From assembly GCF_030866825.1 (NCBI RefSeq), contig NZ_CP133020.1, positions 4,464,001-4,528,000 of the forward strand: DNA of 64,000 nt. The letters run 5' to 3'. Positions 33,764 through 42,195 of this stretch are shown in pieces. The translations under genes were made by a program, and so were the position numbers. Every line of letters begins with the position of its first letter. The stretch's first letter is position 1. The notes below the pieces were generated by a model, which searched no databases, had not been told where the DNA came from, and saw only the letters and a program-made list of their open reading frames with translations. Origin of the DNA: Rathayibacter sp. SW19 (GTDB taxonomy: Bacteria > Actinomycetota > Actinomycetes > Actinomycetales > Microbacteriaceae).

Positions 33764-35215
33764 TTGACAATTCGAGCGGAGCAATCACGCGCACGGGTGC
33801 GCTGGATCGCACTGATCGTGCTCTGCGCCGGCCAACTCATGATCGTGATCGACCAGAACATTGTCACCGTGGCTTTACCAACACTGCAGCACAGCCTCGG
33901 CTTCTCAGAGGCGAGTCTCGTCTGGGTTGTCAACGCGTATGCGATTCCGTTCGGCGGCCTGCTCCTGCTATCGGGCCGGCTGGGAGACGTGGTCGGGCAC
34001 CGCGCGATCTTTCTCCTGGGGATCGCTCTCTTCGGTGTGGCGTCGTTTCTGTGCGGGTTCGCAACGACCAAGGCAATGCTGATCGTCTTTCGCTTCATCC
34101 AGGGCGTAGGTGGGGCCGCCGCGTCGGCATGCATCCTCGGCATGGTCGCGACAATGTTCACAGCCCGCCGGCAGCGAGCCAAGGCTATTGGCGTGTACAG
34201 TTTCGCCTCCGCGGGAGGTGGCGCAGTCGGCCCCCTCTTGGGCGGGGTACTCACTGGTCTGGTCAGCTGGAACTGGATCTTCTGGATCAACGTGCCTATT
34301 GGGGCAACCGTCATTATCCTTGCTCTCCGCGTCGTTCCAAAGGGAACAGAGCGCGGATCGATCAGAAGAGCCGATTTCCTCGGCGCCCTGTTGGTCACGA
34401 CGGGGATCATGCTCACGGTCTTCACGATCAGCGACGGAGGAAATATCGGCTGGGGTTCGGCGCAGACTCTCGCCCTTGCCTTGGTTTGCGCCCTGTTGCT
34501 CACCGGATTCCTCGTTCGCGAGGCCAATACGCGCGACCCGCTTCTGCCGCTGAGCATGTTCCGGTCGCGAACGCTGTCGGCGGCCAATCTCGTGCAGTTC
34601 CTCGTGATCGCAAGCATGTTCGGCCTGCTCTACTTCGGAACGCTCTATCTCCAACAAGTCCTCGGATTCAACCCGCTGCAGGCCGGGCTCGCATTCGTCC
34701 CAATCGCAATCGTCATTGCCGCCGTATCGCTCGGGCTCTCCTCCCGATTCATCGGCCGCGTCGGACAGCGACCAACCCTCATCATCGGGCTGGCACTGAT
34801 CTCGATCGCATTCATTCTTCTCTGCTTCACACGACCCGACGGCGCCTACCTCGTTGAGTTCCTTCTAGCCAGCCTCGCGATCGGCCTCGGCTTCGGCCTC
34901 GCAGCACCTGCCATCTCGGGCCTCGGAATGGCATCAGTCGATCCGAGCCGCTCCGGCGTCGCTTCCGGCCTGCTCAACACCACCCAGCAAATGGGCGGAG
35001 CGGTCGGACTCGCAGTCCTCAGTGCCGTCGTCACCGCGCGTACCGCCAGCCTCGAAGTCGCCGGCAACAGCCACGCCGAATCGCTCGACGGCGCCTACCA
35101 TGCCGCCTTCTTCATTGCTGCCGCACTCGTTGTTTGCGCACTCGTCGTAGCCTTAGGACTCCCACGAAACACCACAACCGCCCATGTGGCAGACCGGTCA
35201 ACCGCCTGGCTCTAA
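33764..35215 (+). CDS. MFS drug exporter (DHA2)
   Basis: A 483-residue major facilitator protein of about 14 membrane helices. The first helix carries IDQNIVTVALPTLQHSL, motif A is LSGRLGDVVGHRAIFL and motif C is ASAGGGAVGPLLGG. The start is TTG at 33764, chosen because AAGGAG lies five bases upstream and because the first helix begins 10 residues later; no ATG fits. It is the probable target of the divergent TetR. The last bases overlap the convergent hypothetical gene by four bases. Confidence 0.9.
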   Translation: MTIRAEQSRARVRWIALIVLCAGQLMIVIDQNIVTVALPTLQHSLGFSEASLVWVVNAYAIPFGGLLLLSGRLGDVVGHRAIFLLGIALFGVASFLCGFATTKAMLIVFRFIQGVGGAAASACILGMVATMFTARRQRAKAIGVYSFASAGGGAVGPLLGGVLTGLVSWNWIFWINVPIGATVIILALRVVPKGTERGSIRRADFLGALLVTTGIMLTVFTISDGGNIGWGSAQTLALALVCALLLTGFLVREANTRDPLLPLSMFRSRTLSAANLVQFLVIASMFGLLYFGTLYLQQVLGFNPLQAGLAFVPIAIVIAAVSLGLSSRFIGRVGQRPTLIIGLALISIAFILLCFTRPDGAYLVEFLLASLAIGLGFGLAAPAISGLGMASVDPSRSGVASGLLNTTQQMGGAVGLAVLSAVVTARTASLEVAGNSHAESLDGAYHAAFFIAAALVVCALVVALGLPRNTTTAHVADRSTAWL

Positions 35216-35670
35216 CTCGATCGATCAGCGGCAGCCGCATCCCGCTGCAGGGTTCCGGTGACCACCGGCTGCCAGGCCTCATCGGCGGCAGGACGGAATT
35301 GTTTGCTCCATCGCAGCCCGGTCGCGGTGCGCGTGAAAGTGGTGCGGCTGTGACCGCGTGGTGTGGAGCGGAGCAAATCGATCTGGGCGTTGGCGTATCG
35401 GCCGCGCGCTGGTGGTTCGGGTGGGTATCCGAGGTCGTCGAAGCCGTAGAGCAGCACCTCGCCGGTGTCGCGGTCGGTCATAAAGACGTTGAGGGCGTCG
35501 AAGCTGCCCGCTGGGCGGGTTTCTGTGACCCGCATGACGATCAGCGCGTCGCCCAGCTCCGCGGTGCAGCTCATTTCGACCCTCGCTGTTTGGGCTTCGG
35601 ACCACGGGCTGGCATGCAGTTCGTCGACACCGGTGAAGTGGCCGAGCAGCAGGCTCCGCAAGCCTTCCAT
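35212..35670 (-). CDS. Hypothetical protein divergent from a MarR regulator
   Basis: A 152-residue protein of unknown family. It starts MEGLRSLLLGHFTGVDEL with AAGGAG seven bases upstream. The composition suggests a beta-barrel: ARVEMSCTAELGDALIVMRVTETRP, LNVFMTDRDTGEVLLYGFDDLGYPP, QIDLLRSTPRGHSRTTFTRTATGLRW. There is no signal peptide or membrane helix. Because it is divergent from a MarR regulator with a shared operator, it is likely that regulator's main target and may be a ligand-binding or stress protein. I do not recognise it. Confidence 0.7.
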   Translation of the reverse strand: MEGLRSLLLGHFTGVDELHASPWSEAQTARVEMSCTAELGDALIVMRVTETRPAGSFDALNVFMTDRDTGEVLLYGFDDLGYPPEPPARGRYANAQIDLLRSTPRGHSRTTFTRTATGLRWSKQFRPAADEAWQPVVTGTLQRDAAAADRSS

Positions 35671-35690
35671 AAGATGACTCCTTGGTGCAT

Positions 35691-35703
35691 ACCAATAATT
35701 GGT
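35691..35703. promoter_or_regulatory. MarR operator candidate
   Basis: The perfect dyad ACCAAT-A-ATTGGT lies between the two divergent genes, 20 bp from either start codon, within AT-rich promoter-like sequence. Related half-sites TACCAT and TGGTGTG follow at 35711-35725. A single MarR dimer here could block both directions. Confidence 0.6.
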
Positions 35704-35722
35704 CATATCGTACCATTGTGGT

Positions 35723-36193
35723 GTGTTGCACTTTACTAGCCGTCCGCCACGGCTAACCGCGTTGACCACCTACTTGCTCTCACAGGCGGCGAAGATCGCC
35801 AAGCGCGACTTGGACGAGGCGCTCGCCGCACGCGGTATGCGTATGCGGCACATGGCGGTGCTGGCTGTGCTGGACGAGACCCCAGCCACCCAGCTCGACC
35901 TCGGTCATCGCCTCGACCTCGATCCAAGCGACGTCACCGCAACGGTCGACGATCTGGAGGCTCATAGCCTGGTCATCCGCGCCGTCGACCCCGCGGACCG
36001 GCGCCGCAAGGTGGTGAGCCTGACGGTGAGCGGGCGGCGGGAGATCGCCCGGCTGGACCGGATGGCGCGCCAGCTGGCCGACGCGTTGCTGCAACCGGTG
36101 CCGGAGGAGCGGCGGCGGCAACTGCATGCGGACTTGCTTACGGTGCTGCTCGCGCAGGACGCGCGATTGACCGGTCCGACGACCGCGAGATGA
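35723..36193 (+). CDS. MarR-family regulator
   Basis: A 156-residue winged-helix protein: helix 1-2 LTTYLLSQAAKIAKRDLDEALAARG, HTH TQLDLGHRLDLDPSDVTATVDDLEAHSLVIR, wing DPADRRRKVVSLTVSGR and a C-terminal dimerisation helix. GTG at 35723 is preferred; TTG at 35699 would lie inside the operator. The message may be leaderless, since no RBS is visible. It should regulate itself and the divergent hypothetical gene. Confidence 0.87.
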   Translation: MLHFTSRPPRLTALTTYLLSQAAKIAKRDLDEALAARGMRMRHMAVLAVLDETPATQLDLGHRLDLDPSDVTATVDDLEAHSLVIRAVDPADRRRKVVSLTVSGRREIARLDRMARQLADALLQPVPEERRRQLHADLLTVLLAQDARLTGPTTAR

Positions 36194-36280
36194 CCCGATG
36201 GGGCAACACTTCGCGAATCCGTAAGCGCGCCCTCATCGATCGCGCAGGTCTGTGAACCCATGGGGTCGAGCGGCCCGAGG

Positions 36281-37136
36281 TCATGGAAGCGACACGAGCT
36301 CGAGATTGTTCGTCGGTTCGTCGAGGAGGAGCACGTTGGCTCCGCTGTATGCGAGCCCGGCGAGCAGTTTCAGCGGCGTCGTCTTGCCTGCGCCGTTGGC
36401 GCCGAGCACCGCAATGCGGGCGCCCCGGTCGACGGCACGGTTCAGATCCTTGAGAACCGTCCGGTCTCCGTACGCTTTCGCCAATCCGACGGTGCTGAGA
36501 GGCAGCCGCCCACTCGGAGCCGGATCGGGCAAGCGGATACGCGCCACGCTCTCAGGGTGCCGGGCGGGCTCTAGTTCCTAGAGTATCCGGCCTGCCCTGC
36601 GCTTCATGTTCTTGGCCGCGACAGCTGTCGACACGCGTGCGTGCATCTTCTCGGCATAAGCGCGTAACGCTGACGGATCAGCGCGCCACGATAGTTCGTG
36701 AGAAAGCTCTGGAGCCACCCACGCGATTCCACATCAAGATGATTGGTCGGCTCGTCGAGCAACAGCATCTCATGTCCGGAAAAGAGAATCCGAGCAAGCT
36801 CGACTCTTCTCCGCTGCCCTTCCGAAAGCGTTCCGACAGGCTGCCCCATCAGCGACGCCGCCAAGCCGAGACCGCGCGCCGCCAAGTTGCGATCCGAAAC
36901 CGTCATGCCGGCATCGGCGACTGCCGAATCCTGGCTCAGATAGCCGACCGAACTCGTGATACTGACATCGCCGACGGCCGGTTCAAGCCACCCCGCGACG
37001 ACGTTCAGCAGTGTGGTCTTGCCTGCACCGTTACGGCCGATCAGTGCGACACGGTCGCCGGGGAAACGGTGAAAGAGACGTTGGAAAGCAAAAGCAATGG
37101 GCCAACACGGACGTCAACCCCTCGAAGGGTAATCAT
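36281..37136 (-). pseudogene. ABC-F type ATPase, decayed
   Basis: Pieces of a duplicated-ATPase ABC-F (ribosome protection/Uup-like) protein occur in order. The ATG at 37136 opens MITLRGVDVRVGPLLLLSNV, then a frameshift near 37075; Walker A GRNGAGKTT, GTLSEGQRRRVELARILF and LLLDEPTNHLD follow in one frame to about 36690. After NYRGALI the linker is garbled and ends in a stop near 36604. The second domain survives as GANGAGKTTPLKLLAGL joined directly to LLLDEPTNNLE, so its Q-loop and signature are deleted. At least one frameshift, one scrambled linker and one deletion make function impossible. Confidence 0.85.
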
Positions 37137-37397
37137 GAAAACTCACTGACGGAAAAAGTTCGGGGACAAACTGGTCGCGTGAAAGCGGGGTCCGAGCTAA
37201 GAAATCCGTGAAGAATTCACGAACGGATCGGTGCACCAAACTGGATTGTTTCGGTATCCACCAGTGCATTTCAATGTCGTCGGCGATGTTGGCGGCAGTC
37301 ACGGCGGGCGATGCGGTGTCGCGGCAGTATGCGCAACGGCTAGTCAGTGTTACTATCTACTGGTAGCTAGCCGTACTGAGTAGCAGGGACATGTTCG

Positions 37398-37775
37398 ATG
37401 GGAAGGCAGACAACGGAGATGCTCAAGGGCATCCTGGAGGGCATCGTGCTCGGCGTATTAGCTGAGCGACGGGCGTATGGCTACGAGATCACGGCGTGGC
37501 TGCGCGAGCAGGGCTTCACCGACATCGTCGAGGGCACTGTGTACGCGCTACTGGTGCGCATCGAGCAGCGCGGCTTCGTCGACGTGGAGAAGGTCGCGTC
37601 TGAGAAGGGGCCGCCGCGCAAGGTGTACTCGCTGAACGCACAGGGCAGCAAGTACCTCGACGAGTTCTGGCGCACATGGAGCTTTCTCGCAGAGCGGATC
37701 GAACAGCTCCGCCATCTCGTCGAACACTCCAATGAACAACAGAACAACAAGCAAGAGCAGGAAGAAGGTGAGTAA
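37398..37775 (+). CDS. PadR-family regulator
   Basis: A 125-residue PadR protein: MLKGILEGIVLGVLAERRAYGYEITAWLREQGF, then GTVYALLVRIEQRGFVDVEKV and the wing GPPRKVYSLNAQGSKYLDEFW. The C-terminal helix ends in a Gln/Glu/Asn-rich tail. Upstream (37347-37385) lie several TACT/AGTA and CTAC/GTAG half-sites that could be its operator. PadR regulators next to DUF1048 and drug-type ABC exporters are a common actinobacterial arrangement, and a DUF1048 remnant follows 2 bp later. Confidence 0.9.
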   Translation: MGRQTTEMLKGILEGIVLGVLAERRAYGYEITAWLREQGFTDIVEGTVYALLVRIEQRGFVDVEKVASEKGPPRKVYSLNAQGSKYLDEFWRTWSFLAERIEQLRHLVEHSNEQQNNKQEQEEGE

Positions 37776-37777
37776 TC

Positions 37778-37951
37778 ATGAGCGCTACAGGATGCATCGA
37801 GCAGGTCACCGGCGCACTCGTGGGTGAGCGCCCGGTGGAGCTCGCGGAGAGCTTCGTGCGGCACTACGGGCGCCATCGCGGCTCGCAGTGGCTGCACAAG
37901 GAGCGTCGTCGCCTGGCGAACGCTGTCTATCGGGCTTCGAAGGCCGGATAG
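37778..37951 (+). pseudogene. DUF1048 protein with large internal deletion
   Basis: A 57-residue frame that begins MSATGCIEQVTG and ends ELAESFVRHYGRHRGSQWL-KERRRLANAVYRA. Compared with the intact DUF1048 protein at 38988-39383 (131 residues; IETVTGSLEQKKQ at the start and FAESFAQAYDGTQWIDKERKRLTNAI at the end), the whole middle of about 70 residues is missing, in frame. It follows PadR with normal spacing, so it was once a PadR-DUF1048 pair, probably followed by its own exporter. Whether the short form is still made is unknown. Confidence 0.75.
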
Positions 37952-37983
37952 CACCGCGAAACGAGTTGAGGCAGTCTGGAGAC

Positions 37984-38760
37984 ATGCTCACCATCAGCCA
38001 GTTGGCAACATACGCCGGAGTGACGGTACGGGCTGTACGCCACTACCACCAGGTCGGACTACTGCCGGAGCCCGAACGTGACCGCTCCGGGTACCGCGCA
38101 TACGACGCCGCCGCGGTGGTGCGACTGATCCGCATCCGCACCCTGGCGGATGCCGGCGTGCCGCTGGCCCGGGTGCAGGAGCTCCTCGACGCCGGGCCGG
38201 AGGCGTTCGCCGGTTCAGTACGAGAGATCGACAAGAAGCTGCGCGCCGAGATCCGGCGACTTCAGGGCAATCGCAAGCGAATCGCCAGACTCGCCGCGGG
38301 CGAGCATCTGGCGCTCCCGCAGGGCGTCGTCGATTACCTCGACCGGTTGCGCGGTCTCGGTGTCGGGGAGCGGTACATCGAGTTGGAGCGGGACAGCTGG
38401 ATCATGCTCGCAGCCCAGGTGCCGCAGCAGATCGACTCCATCATCGCCAAGAAGCACGAAGAGCTGGCCGATCCCGATATGATGCGGCTTTACAGCCTGC
38501 TGAGCGGTGCCCTCGACTGGCCGGCCGACGACCCACGAGTGACAGAAGTCGCCGACATCTTGGAGCGGCTGATGGTTCGCGCCGTCGAGGCAGGTGATAT
38601 GGGTAACAACGATCTCGACGACCCCTTCGTTGACCTGCTGGACACCACCACCGTCGAATCCTCACCGGTCGCCGAGCGGCTTCTAGCGATCCTCGAGGAG
38701 CGGGGCTGGAAAGGTTGGACCCGCGTCGAGCGCGTGCCCGCCGACAGGCGCGACATCTAA
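37984..38760 (+). CDS. MerR-family regulator
   Basis: A 258-residue MerR protein: the winged helix MLTISQLATYAGVTVRAVRHYHQVGLLP with RSGYRAYDAAAVVRL, a dimerisation coiled coil at about residues 75-110, and a C-terminal effector domain of about 140 residues (TipAS-like region rich in Asp and Glu). The ATG at 37984 sits directly at the HTH and TCTGGAGAC lies before it, so the longer reading is rejected. A MerR-type promoter with long spacer lies between it and the DUF1048-ABC operon, so it probably activates that exporter. Confidence 0.9.
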   Translation: MLTISQLATYAGVTVRAVRHYHQVGLLPEPERDRSGYRAYDAAAVVRLIRIRTLADAGVPLARVQELLDAGPEAFAGSVREIDKKLRAEIRRLQGNRKRIARLAAGEHLALPQGVVDYLDRLRGLGVGERYIELERDSWIMLAAQVPQQIDSIIAKKHEELADPDMMRLYSLLSGALDWPADDPRVTEVADILERLMVRAVEAGDMGNNDLDDPFVDLLDTTTVESSPVAERLLAILEERGWKGWTRVERVPADRRDI

Positions 38761-38890
38761 GCCGTGCGACAAGCAATTGGATGCGTTCGCGTGTCCAACC
38801 TTCGTAACGTCGGCAACTAAGCCCTCGACGGCTCGGCGTCACACATACTCGTGCGGCCAGCCGCGGCGAAACGTGGTTGTCAAATTCAGC

Positions 38891-38927
38891 TTGACCTTGA
38901 CGCAGGGTTAACCCTTCATGCTGATTG
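38891..38927 (+). promoter_or_regulatory. MerR-type promoter of the DUF1048-ABC operon
   Basis: TTGACC (38891-38896) or the adjacent TTGACG (38897-38902) can serve as -35. The spacer holds the perfect 12-bp palindrome AGGGTTAACCCT (38904-38915), and weak -10 boxes (CATGCT or TGATTG) follow at a spacing of 19-20 bp. Over-long spacers with a central dyad are the mark of MerR-activated promoters. The DUF1048 start is about 60 bp downstream. Confidence 0.6.
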
Positions 38928-38987
38928 CAGGAGCTTCGCAAGACGACGATAACGGCTCCGAGTTGAACACAGAAGGAAAGAACTGAG

Positions 38988-39383
38988 ATGGCTGCAAATT
39001 GGATTGAAACCGTCACGGGCTCGCTGGAGCAGAAGAAACAGTACAAGCGGGATAAGGCGAGGATTGATGCTTTGCCCGGACCGTATGGCACGGCCGCGAA
39101 AGCCATGCACCGGTACTTCATCTACTACGGGGGCGTCACCGACGGCGACAAACTCGTAACGATGTTCGGCGACTTGGCCGACCTGTGGGAACGGGCCGCG
39201 ATTGACGGCACCCCGGTGCGCGAGATTGTCGGGGAGGACCCGGTGGAGTTCGCGGAATCATTCGCGCAGGCCTACGACGGCACGCAGTGGATCGATAAGG
39301 AGCGCAAGCGCCTGACGAACGCCATTGACCAAGCCGCAACTCGTCAAGTCGGGGGCGCTCGGGCCGCCGACGGTCGGGCGTGA
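38988..39383 (+). CDS. DUF1048-family protein
   Basis: A 131-residue soluble helical protein of the DUF1048 family (WIETVTGSLEQKKQYKRDKARIDALPGPYGTAAKAMHRYFIYYGG, then FAESFAQAYDGTQWIDKERKRLTNAI). Function unknown; members are typically encoded next to PadR regulators and ABC exporters, where they may act as accessory or regulatory partners. GAAGGAAAGAACTGAG gives a good RBS before 38988. It is the first gene of a three-gene operon with the ABC ATPase and permease. Confidence 0.85.
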   Translation: MAANWIETVTGSLEQKKQYKRDKARIDALPGPYGTAAKAMHRYFIYYGGVTDGDKLVTMFGDLADLWERAAIDGTPVREIVGEDPVEFAESFAQAYDGTQWIDKERKRLTNAIDQAATRQVGGARAADGRA

Positions 39384-39415
39384 ACGCACCCGAGAACCGA
39401 GAAGGAGAACTGGAT

Positions 39416-40225
39416 ATGATCACCAATCAGACTCGTGACCCGGTGATTCGGGTGCGGGGTGTGCAGAAGTCATTTAAGAAGTTGGAGGTGTTGCGCGGGG
39501 TCGATTTTGACGTGACGCGGGGAACCATTTTCGCGTTGCTCGGGTCGAACGGTGCGGGTAAGACGACACTGGTGCGAATTCTGTCGACCTTGCTCAAGGC
39601 CGATGCGGGCAGCGCTAGCGTGTTCGGCTTCGATGTCGCCGTGAATCCGGGTGAAGTGCGGGAGTCGATCAGCCTGACGGGGCAGTTCGCCGCGGTCGAT
39701 GAGGTGTTGACGGGTCGAGAGAATCTGATCCTGGTGGCCCGCTTGCGGCATCTGGTCGATCCCGGGGGGATCGCGGATGAACTGCTGGCTCGGTTCGATC
39801 TGGTCGACGCGGGAGACCGGCGGGTGGCGACGTATTCGGGTGGGATGCGGCGCCGGCTGGATATTTCGATGAGCCTGATCGGGAACCCGCCGGTCATTTT
39901 CCTTGATGAGCCCACCACAGGGCTGGACCCGCAGTCGCGGATCGAGGTGTGGCAGACCGTGAAGAAATTGGCCGTTCAGGGTACGACGGTGTTGCTGACG
40001 ACGCAGACACTGGACGAGGCGGAGGAACTCGCGGACCGGATCGCGATCCTGCATCAGGGTCGGATCATCCAGAGCGGGACCTTGGCCGAGCTGAGGACGT
40101 TGCTGCCGCCGGCCACAGTCGAGTATGTCGAGAAGCAGCCGACCTTGGAGGATGTCTTCCTCACCCTCGTCGGCGACACCACCAGCGGCGATCCTGCCGT
40201 CTCGGCTAGGAAGGAGTCCCGATGA
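39416..40225 (+). CDS. ABC transporter ATP-binding protein (DrrA-like)
   Basis: A 269-residue ATPase: Walker A LLGSNGAGKTT (residues 41-51), Q-loop LTGQFAAVDEVLTG, signature YSGGMRRRLDIS, Walker B VIFLDEPTTGLD, and H-loop-like LLTTQTLDEAE. The C-terminal segment PTLEDVFLTLVGDTT is the DrrA-family regulatory tail. GAAGGAG eight bases before the ATG at 39416 decides the start over a GTG at 39380 that overlaps the previous stop. With the permease it forms a two-component drug or lipid exporter. Confidence 0.93.
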   Translation: MITNQTRDPVIRVRGVQKSFKKLEVLRGVDFDVTRGTIFALLGSNGAGKTTLVRILSTLLKADAGSASVFGFDVAVNPGEVRESISLTGQFAAVDEVLTGRENLILVARLRHLVDPGGIADELLARFDLVDAGDRRVATYSGGMRRRLDISMSLIGNPPVIFLDEPTTGLDPQSRIEVWQTVKKLAVQGTTVLLTTQTLDEAEELADRIAILHQGRIIQSGTLAELRTLLPPATVEYVEKQPTLEDVFLTLVGDTTSGDPAVSARKESR

Positions 40226-40986
40226 GTACTCAGATTCTGAGTGATACCACGGTGTTGACCGGTCGTTCGATGCGGCATATCCTGCGCAGCCCGGACACGA
40301 TCATCACGACAGCGATCACCCCGGTCGCGATGATGCTGTTGTTCGTGTACGTGCTGGGTGGGGCGATCCACACCGGGTCGGACCAGTCCTACATCAATTA
40401 CATGCTGCCGGGGATTCTGTTGATCACAATTGCGTCCGGGGTGGCGTATACCGCCTATCGGCTGTTCATGGATTTGCAGGGCGGTATCTTCGAACGGTTC
40501 CGGTCGATGCCGATAGCCCGATCCAGTGTGCTGTGGGGGCACGTGTTCACCTCCGTGATCGCGAATCTGGTCTCGATGGCGATCGTCATCGGGGTCGGGT
40601 TACTGCTCGGCTTCCGTACCGGGGCGTCGGTTGGAGCGTGGTTGGCGGTGGCCGGGATCCTGGTCCTGTACACGCTGGCATTGACCTGGCTTGCCGTGAT
40701 CGCGGGTCTCTCCGCGAAGACCGTTGACGGGGCCAGCGCGTTCAGTTACCCGCTGATCTTCCTCCCGTTCATCAGCTCCGCGTTTGTGCCGACAGCCTCG
40801 ATGCCCGGCCCGGTCGCCTGGTTCGCACAGAACCAACCTGTGACCTCGATCGTGGACAGTGTGCGTGCGCTGTTCGCCGGGCAGCCCGTCGGCGGTGACA
40901 TTTGGATCGCCCTCGCGTGGCTGATCGGCATCCTGGTCATCGTCTATGCCTGGGCCATCAGCATCTATCGCCACAAATTCAGCTGA
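40222..40986 (+). CDS. ABC-2 type permease (DrrB-like)
   Basis: A 254-residue membrane protein with six predicted helices and the ABC-2 signature YINYMLPGILLITIASGV followed by GIFERFRSMPIARSSVLWGH, and a late FISSAFVPTASMPGPVAWFAQNQPVT loop typical of DrrB proteins. The ATG overlaps the ATPase stop (ATGA). It exports an unknown hydrophobic compound together with the DrrA-like ATPase. Confidence 0.92.
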   Translation: MSTQILSDTTVLTGRSMRHILRSPDTIITTAITPVAMMLLFVYVLGGAIHTGSDQSYINYMLPGILLITIASGVAYTAYRLFMDLQGGIFERFRSMPIARSSVLWGHVFTSVIANLVSMAIVIGVGLLLGFRTGASVGAWLAVAGILVLYTLALTWLAVIAGLSAKTVDGASAFSYPLIFLPFISSAFVPTASMPGPVAWFAQNQPVTSIVDSVRALFAGQPVGGDIWIALAWLIGILVIVYAWAISIYRHKFS

Positions 40987-41292
40987 CCAAACGCCGCGAT
41001 CGCGCGACCACGCGCGAGTGCACACGCAACGCCGCCCGCTCCGCACGACAGGGAGCGGGCGGCGTCGCCGTAAGCGTCACCATCCGATGATTGTTCGGTG
41101 TGGAGACCGCCCAGGCACCCACCCCGTTGAGCAGCATGATCGGCACGACCACGGTGCGGCCGGGTGCGATGCGATCGATGAGCCAGCCGCCGGGAGGCCT
41201 CCGAGCAGCCCCCAAACGTCAACAGTTCCTCACCAGTCAGCCGTCGGGCAGAAAGTCGGATTCCGGCAATACGCCAAGTGCGGTTTTGGCTT
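40987..41292. other. 306-bp gap with a possible MFS fragment
   Basis: No intact gene. On the minus strand, around 41095-41215, the text PPGGWLIDRIAPGRTVVVPIMLLNG resembles a loop 8-9/helix segment of a major facilitator transporter, but it has no start, no other membrane helix and an unrelated Arg-rich continuation. This may be the residue of an exporter gene; evidence is thin. Confidence 0.35.
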
Positions 41293-42117
41293 CTACCGTG
41301 CGGAGCCGGCACTCGTGCGATCATCACCCCGTTCGTTGGTGCGATCAGCTGACTTCAGCTGAAGCTCGGTCAGGAACTCCGCCCAGCCCCGCTCGCCCCG
41401 TTTCACGAACTCCCCGGCGAGATTGTCTCCGGCACGGTAAGCGCGGCCGACCGCACCGGGGATGCGAACCGGCAGGCCAGGTCGACGGCGTCGGCCCATC
41501 GCACCGACATACGCGGATGCCAGCTGCCGGATATCGAGAACGTCCGGGCCGGCGGCATCCGCGACTCGGCCGGCAGGTGAACCGAGCGCTAACTCGGTGA
41601 GTCGAGCGGCCACCTCATCGACATTTACCGGCTCGAACCGCAGACCACCGGGCAGCAGCAGCAGTGGGAGCTTTGTCAGACCCCGCACAATCGGCAACAT
41701 GAACTCGTGCAATTGGGCCGCCCGCAACACGCTCCACGGCACACCCGACTCCGCGAGCGCGCGCTCGGCCCCCGCTTTCGCGCGGAAGTAGCCAATCGGC
41801 ATCCGGTCGGCACCGATCACGGAAATGAGGATCAGGTGCCGCACATTCGCGGTCTTCGACGCAGCAGCGACGTTCTTAGTTGCAACATCGTCGCCCTTCG
41901 GGGCTCCTGCGAGATGCACCACGACCTCGATGCCACCCAATGCCTCCGTGAGCCCACGCCCCGCGAGCGTATCGCCCTCGACATGCTGGATTCCGGGCTC
42001 ATTCGCGCGAGGATGGCGAGACAGAACCCGCACATCACTGCCCGCTTGACGTAGCATCGACACCACTCGACTGCCGATGGTCCCAGTGCCACCGGTCACA
42101 AGCACAGGTGAATTCAT
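41293..42117 (-). CDS. NAD(P)-binding epimerase/NmrA-like protein, ECF41 partner
   Basis: A 274-residue atypical short-chain dehydrogenase: VLVTGGTGTIGSRVVSMLRQAG is the dinucleotide motif, followed by RVLSRHPRA, VVHLAGAP, LILISVIGADRMPIGYFRAKAGAERAL with a Tyr-containing segment, and WSVLRAAQLHEFML. It fits NmrA/epimerase-like proteins. ECF41 sigma factors are known to regulate an adjacent carboxymuconolactone decarboxylase, oxidoreductase or epimerase (COE) gene; this is the COE gene for the divergent sigma factor, and it carries an ideal ECF41 promoter. AAAGGACG lies before the ATG. Substrate unknown. Confidence 0.87.
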   Translation of the reverse strand: MNSPVLVTGGTGTIGSRVVSMLRQAGSDVRVLSRHPRANEPGIQHVEGDTLAGRGLTEALGGIEVVVHLAGAPKGDDVATKNVAAASKTANVRHLILISVIGADRMPIGYFRAKAGAERALAESGVPWSVLRAAQLHEFMLPIVRGLTKLPLLLLPGGLRFEPVNVDEVAARLTELALGSPAGRVADAAGPDVLDIRQLASAYVGAMGRRRRPGLPVRIPGAVGRAYRAGDNLAGEFVKRGERGWAEFLTELQLKSADRTNERGDDRTSAGSAR

Positions 42118-42133
42118 GATTTTCGTCCTTTCA

Positions 42134-42195
42134 TGTCACAACCGAGGCCGTTCCCTCGTCAACATCCCGACGATCGACATCGAGGAGATGTGACA
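42134..42195. promoter_or_regulatory. Divergent consensus ECF41 promoters
   Basis: Plus strand: TGTCACA (42134-42140), 16 bp, CGTC (42157-42160), driving the sigma factor. Minus strand: TGTCACA (42195-42189), 16 bp, CGTC (42172-42169), driving the epimerase-like gene. Both are perfect matches to the published ECF41 consensus TGTCACA-N16-CGTC. The minus -35 box ends at the sigma factor start codon. Confidence 0.9.

Noticed and set aside
37137..37397. Possible small gene between the ABC-F ruin and PadR
   Set aside because: Short frames here have no RBS or family resemblance; only the TACT/AGTA half-sites near 37350-37385 look functional.
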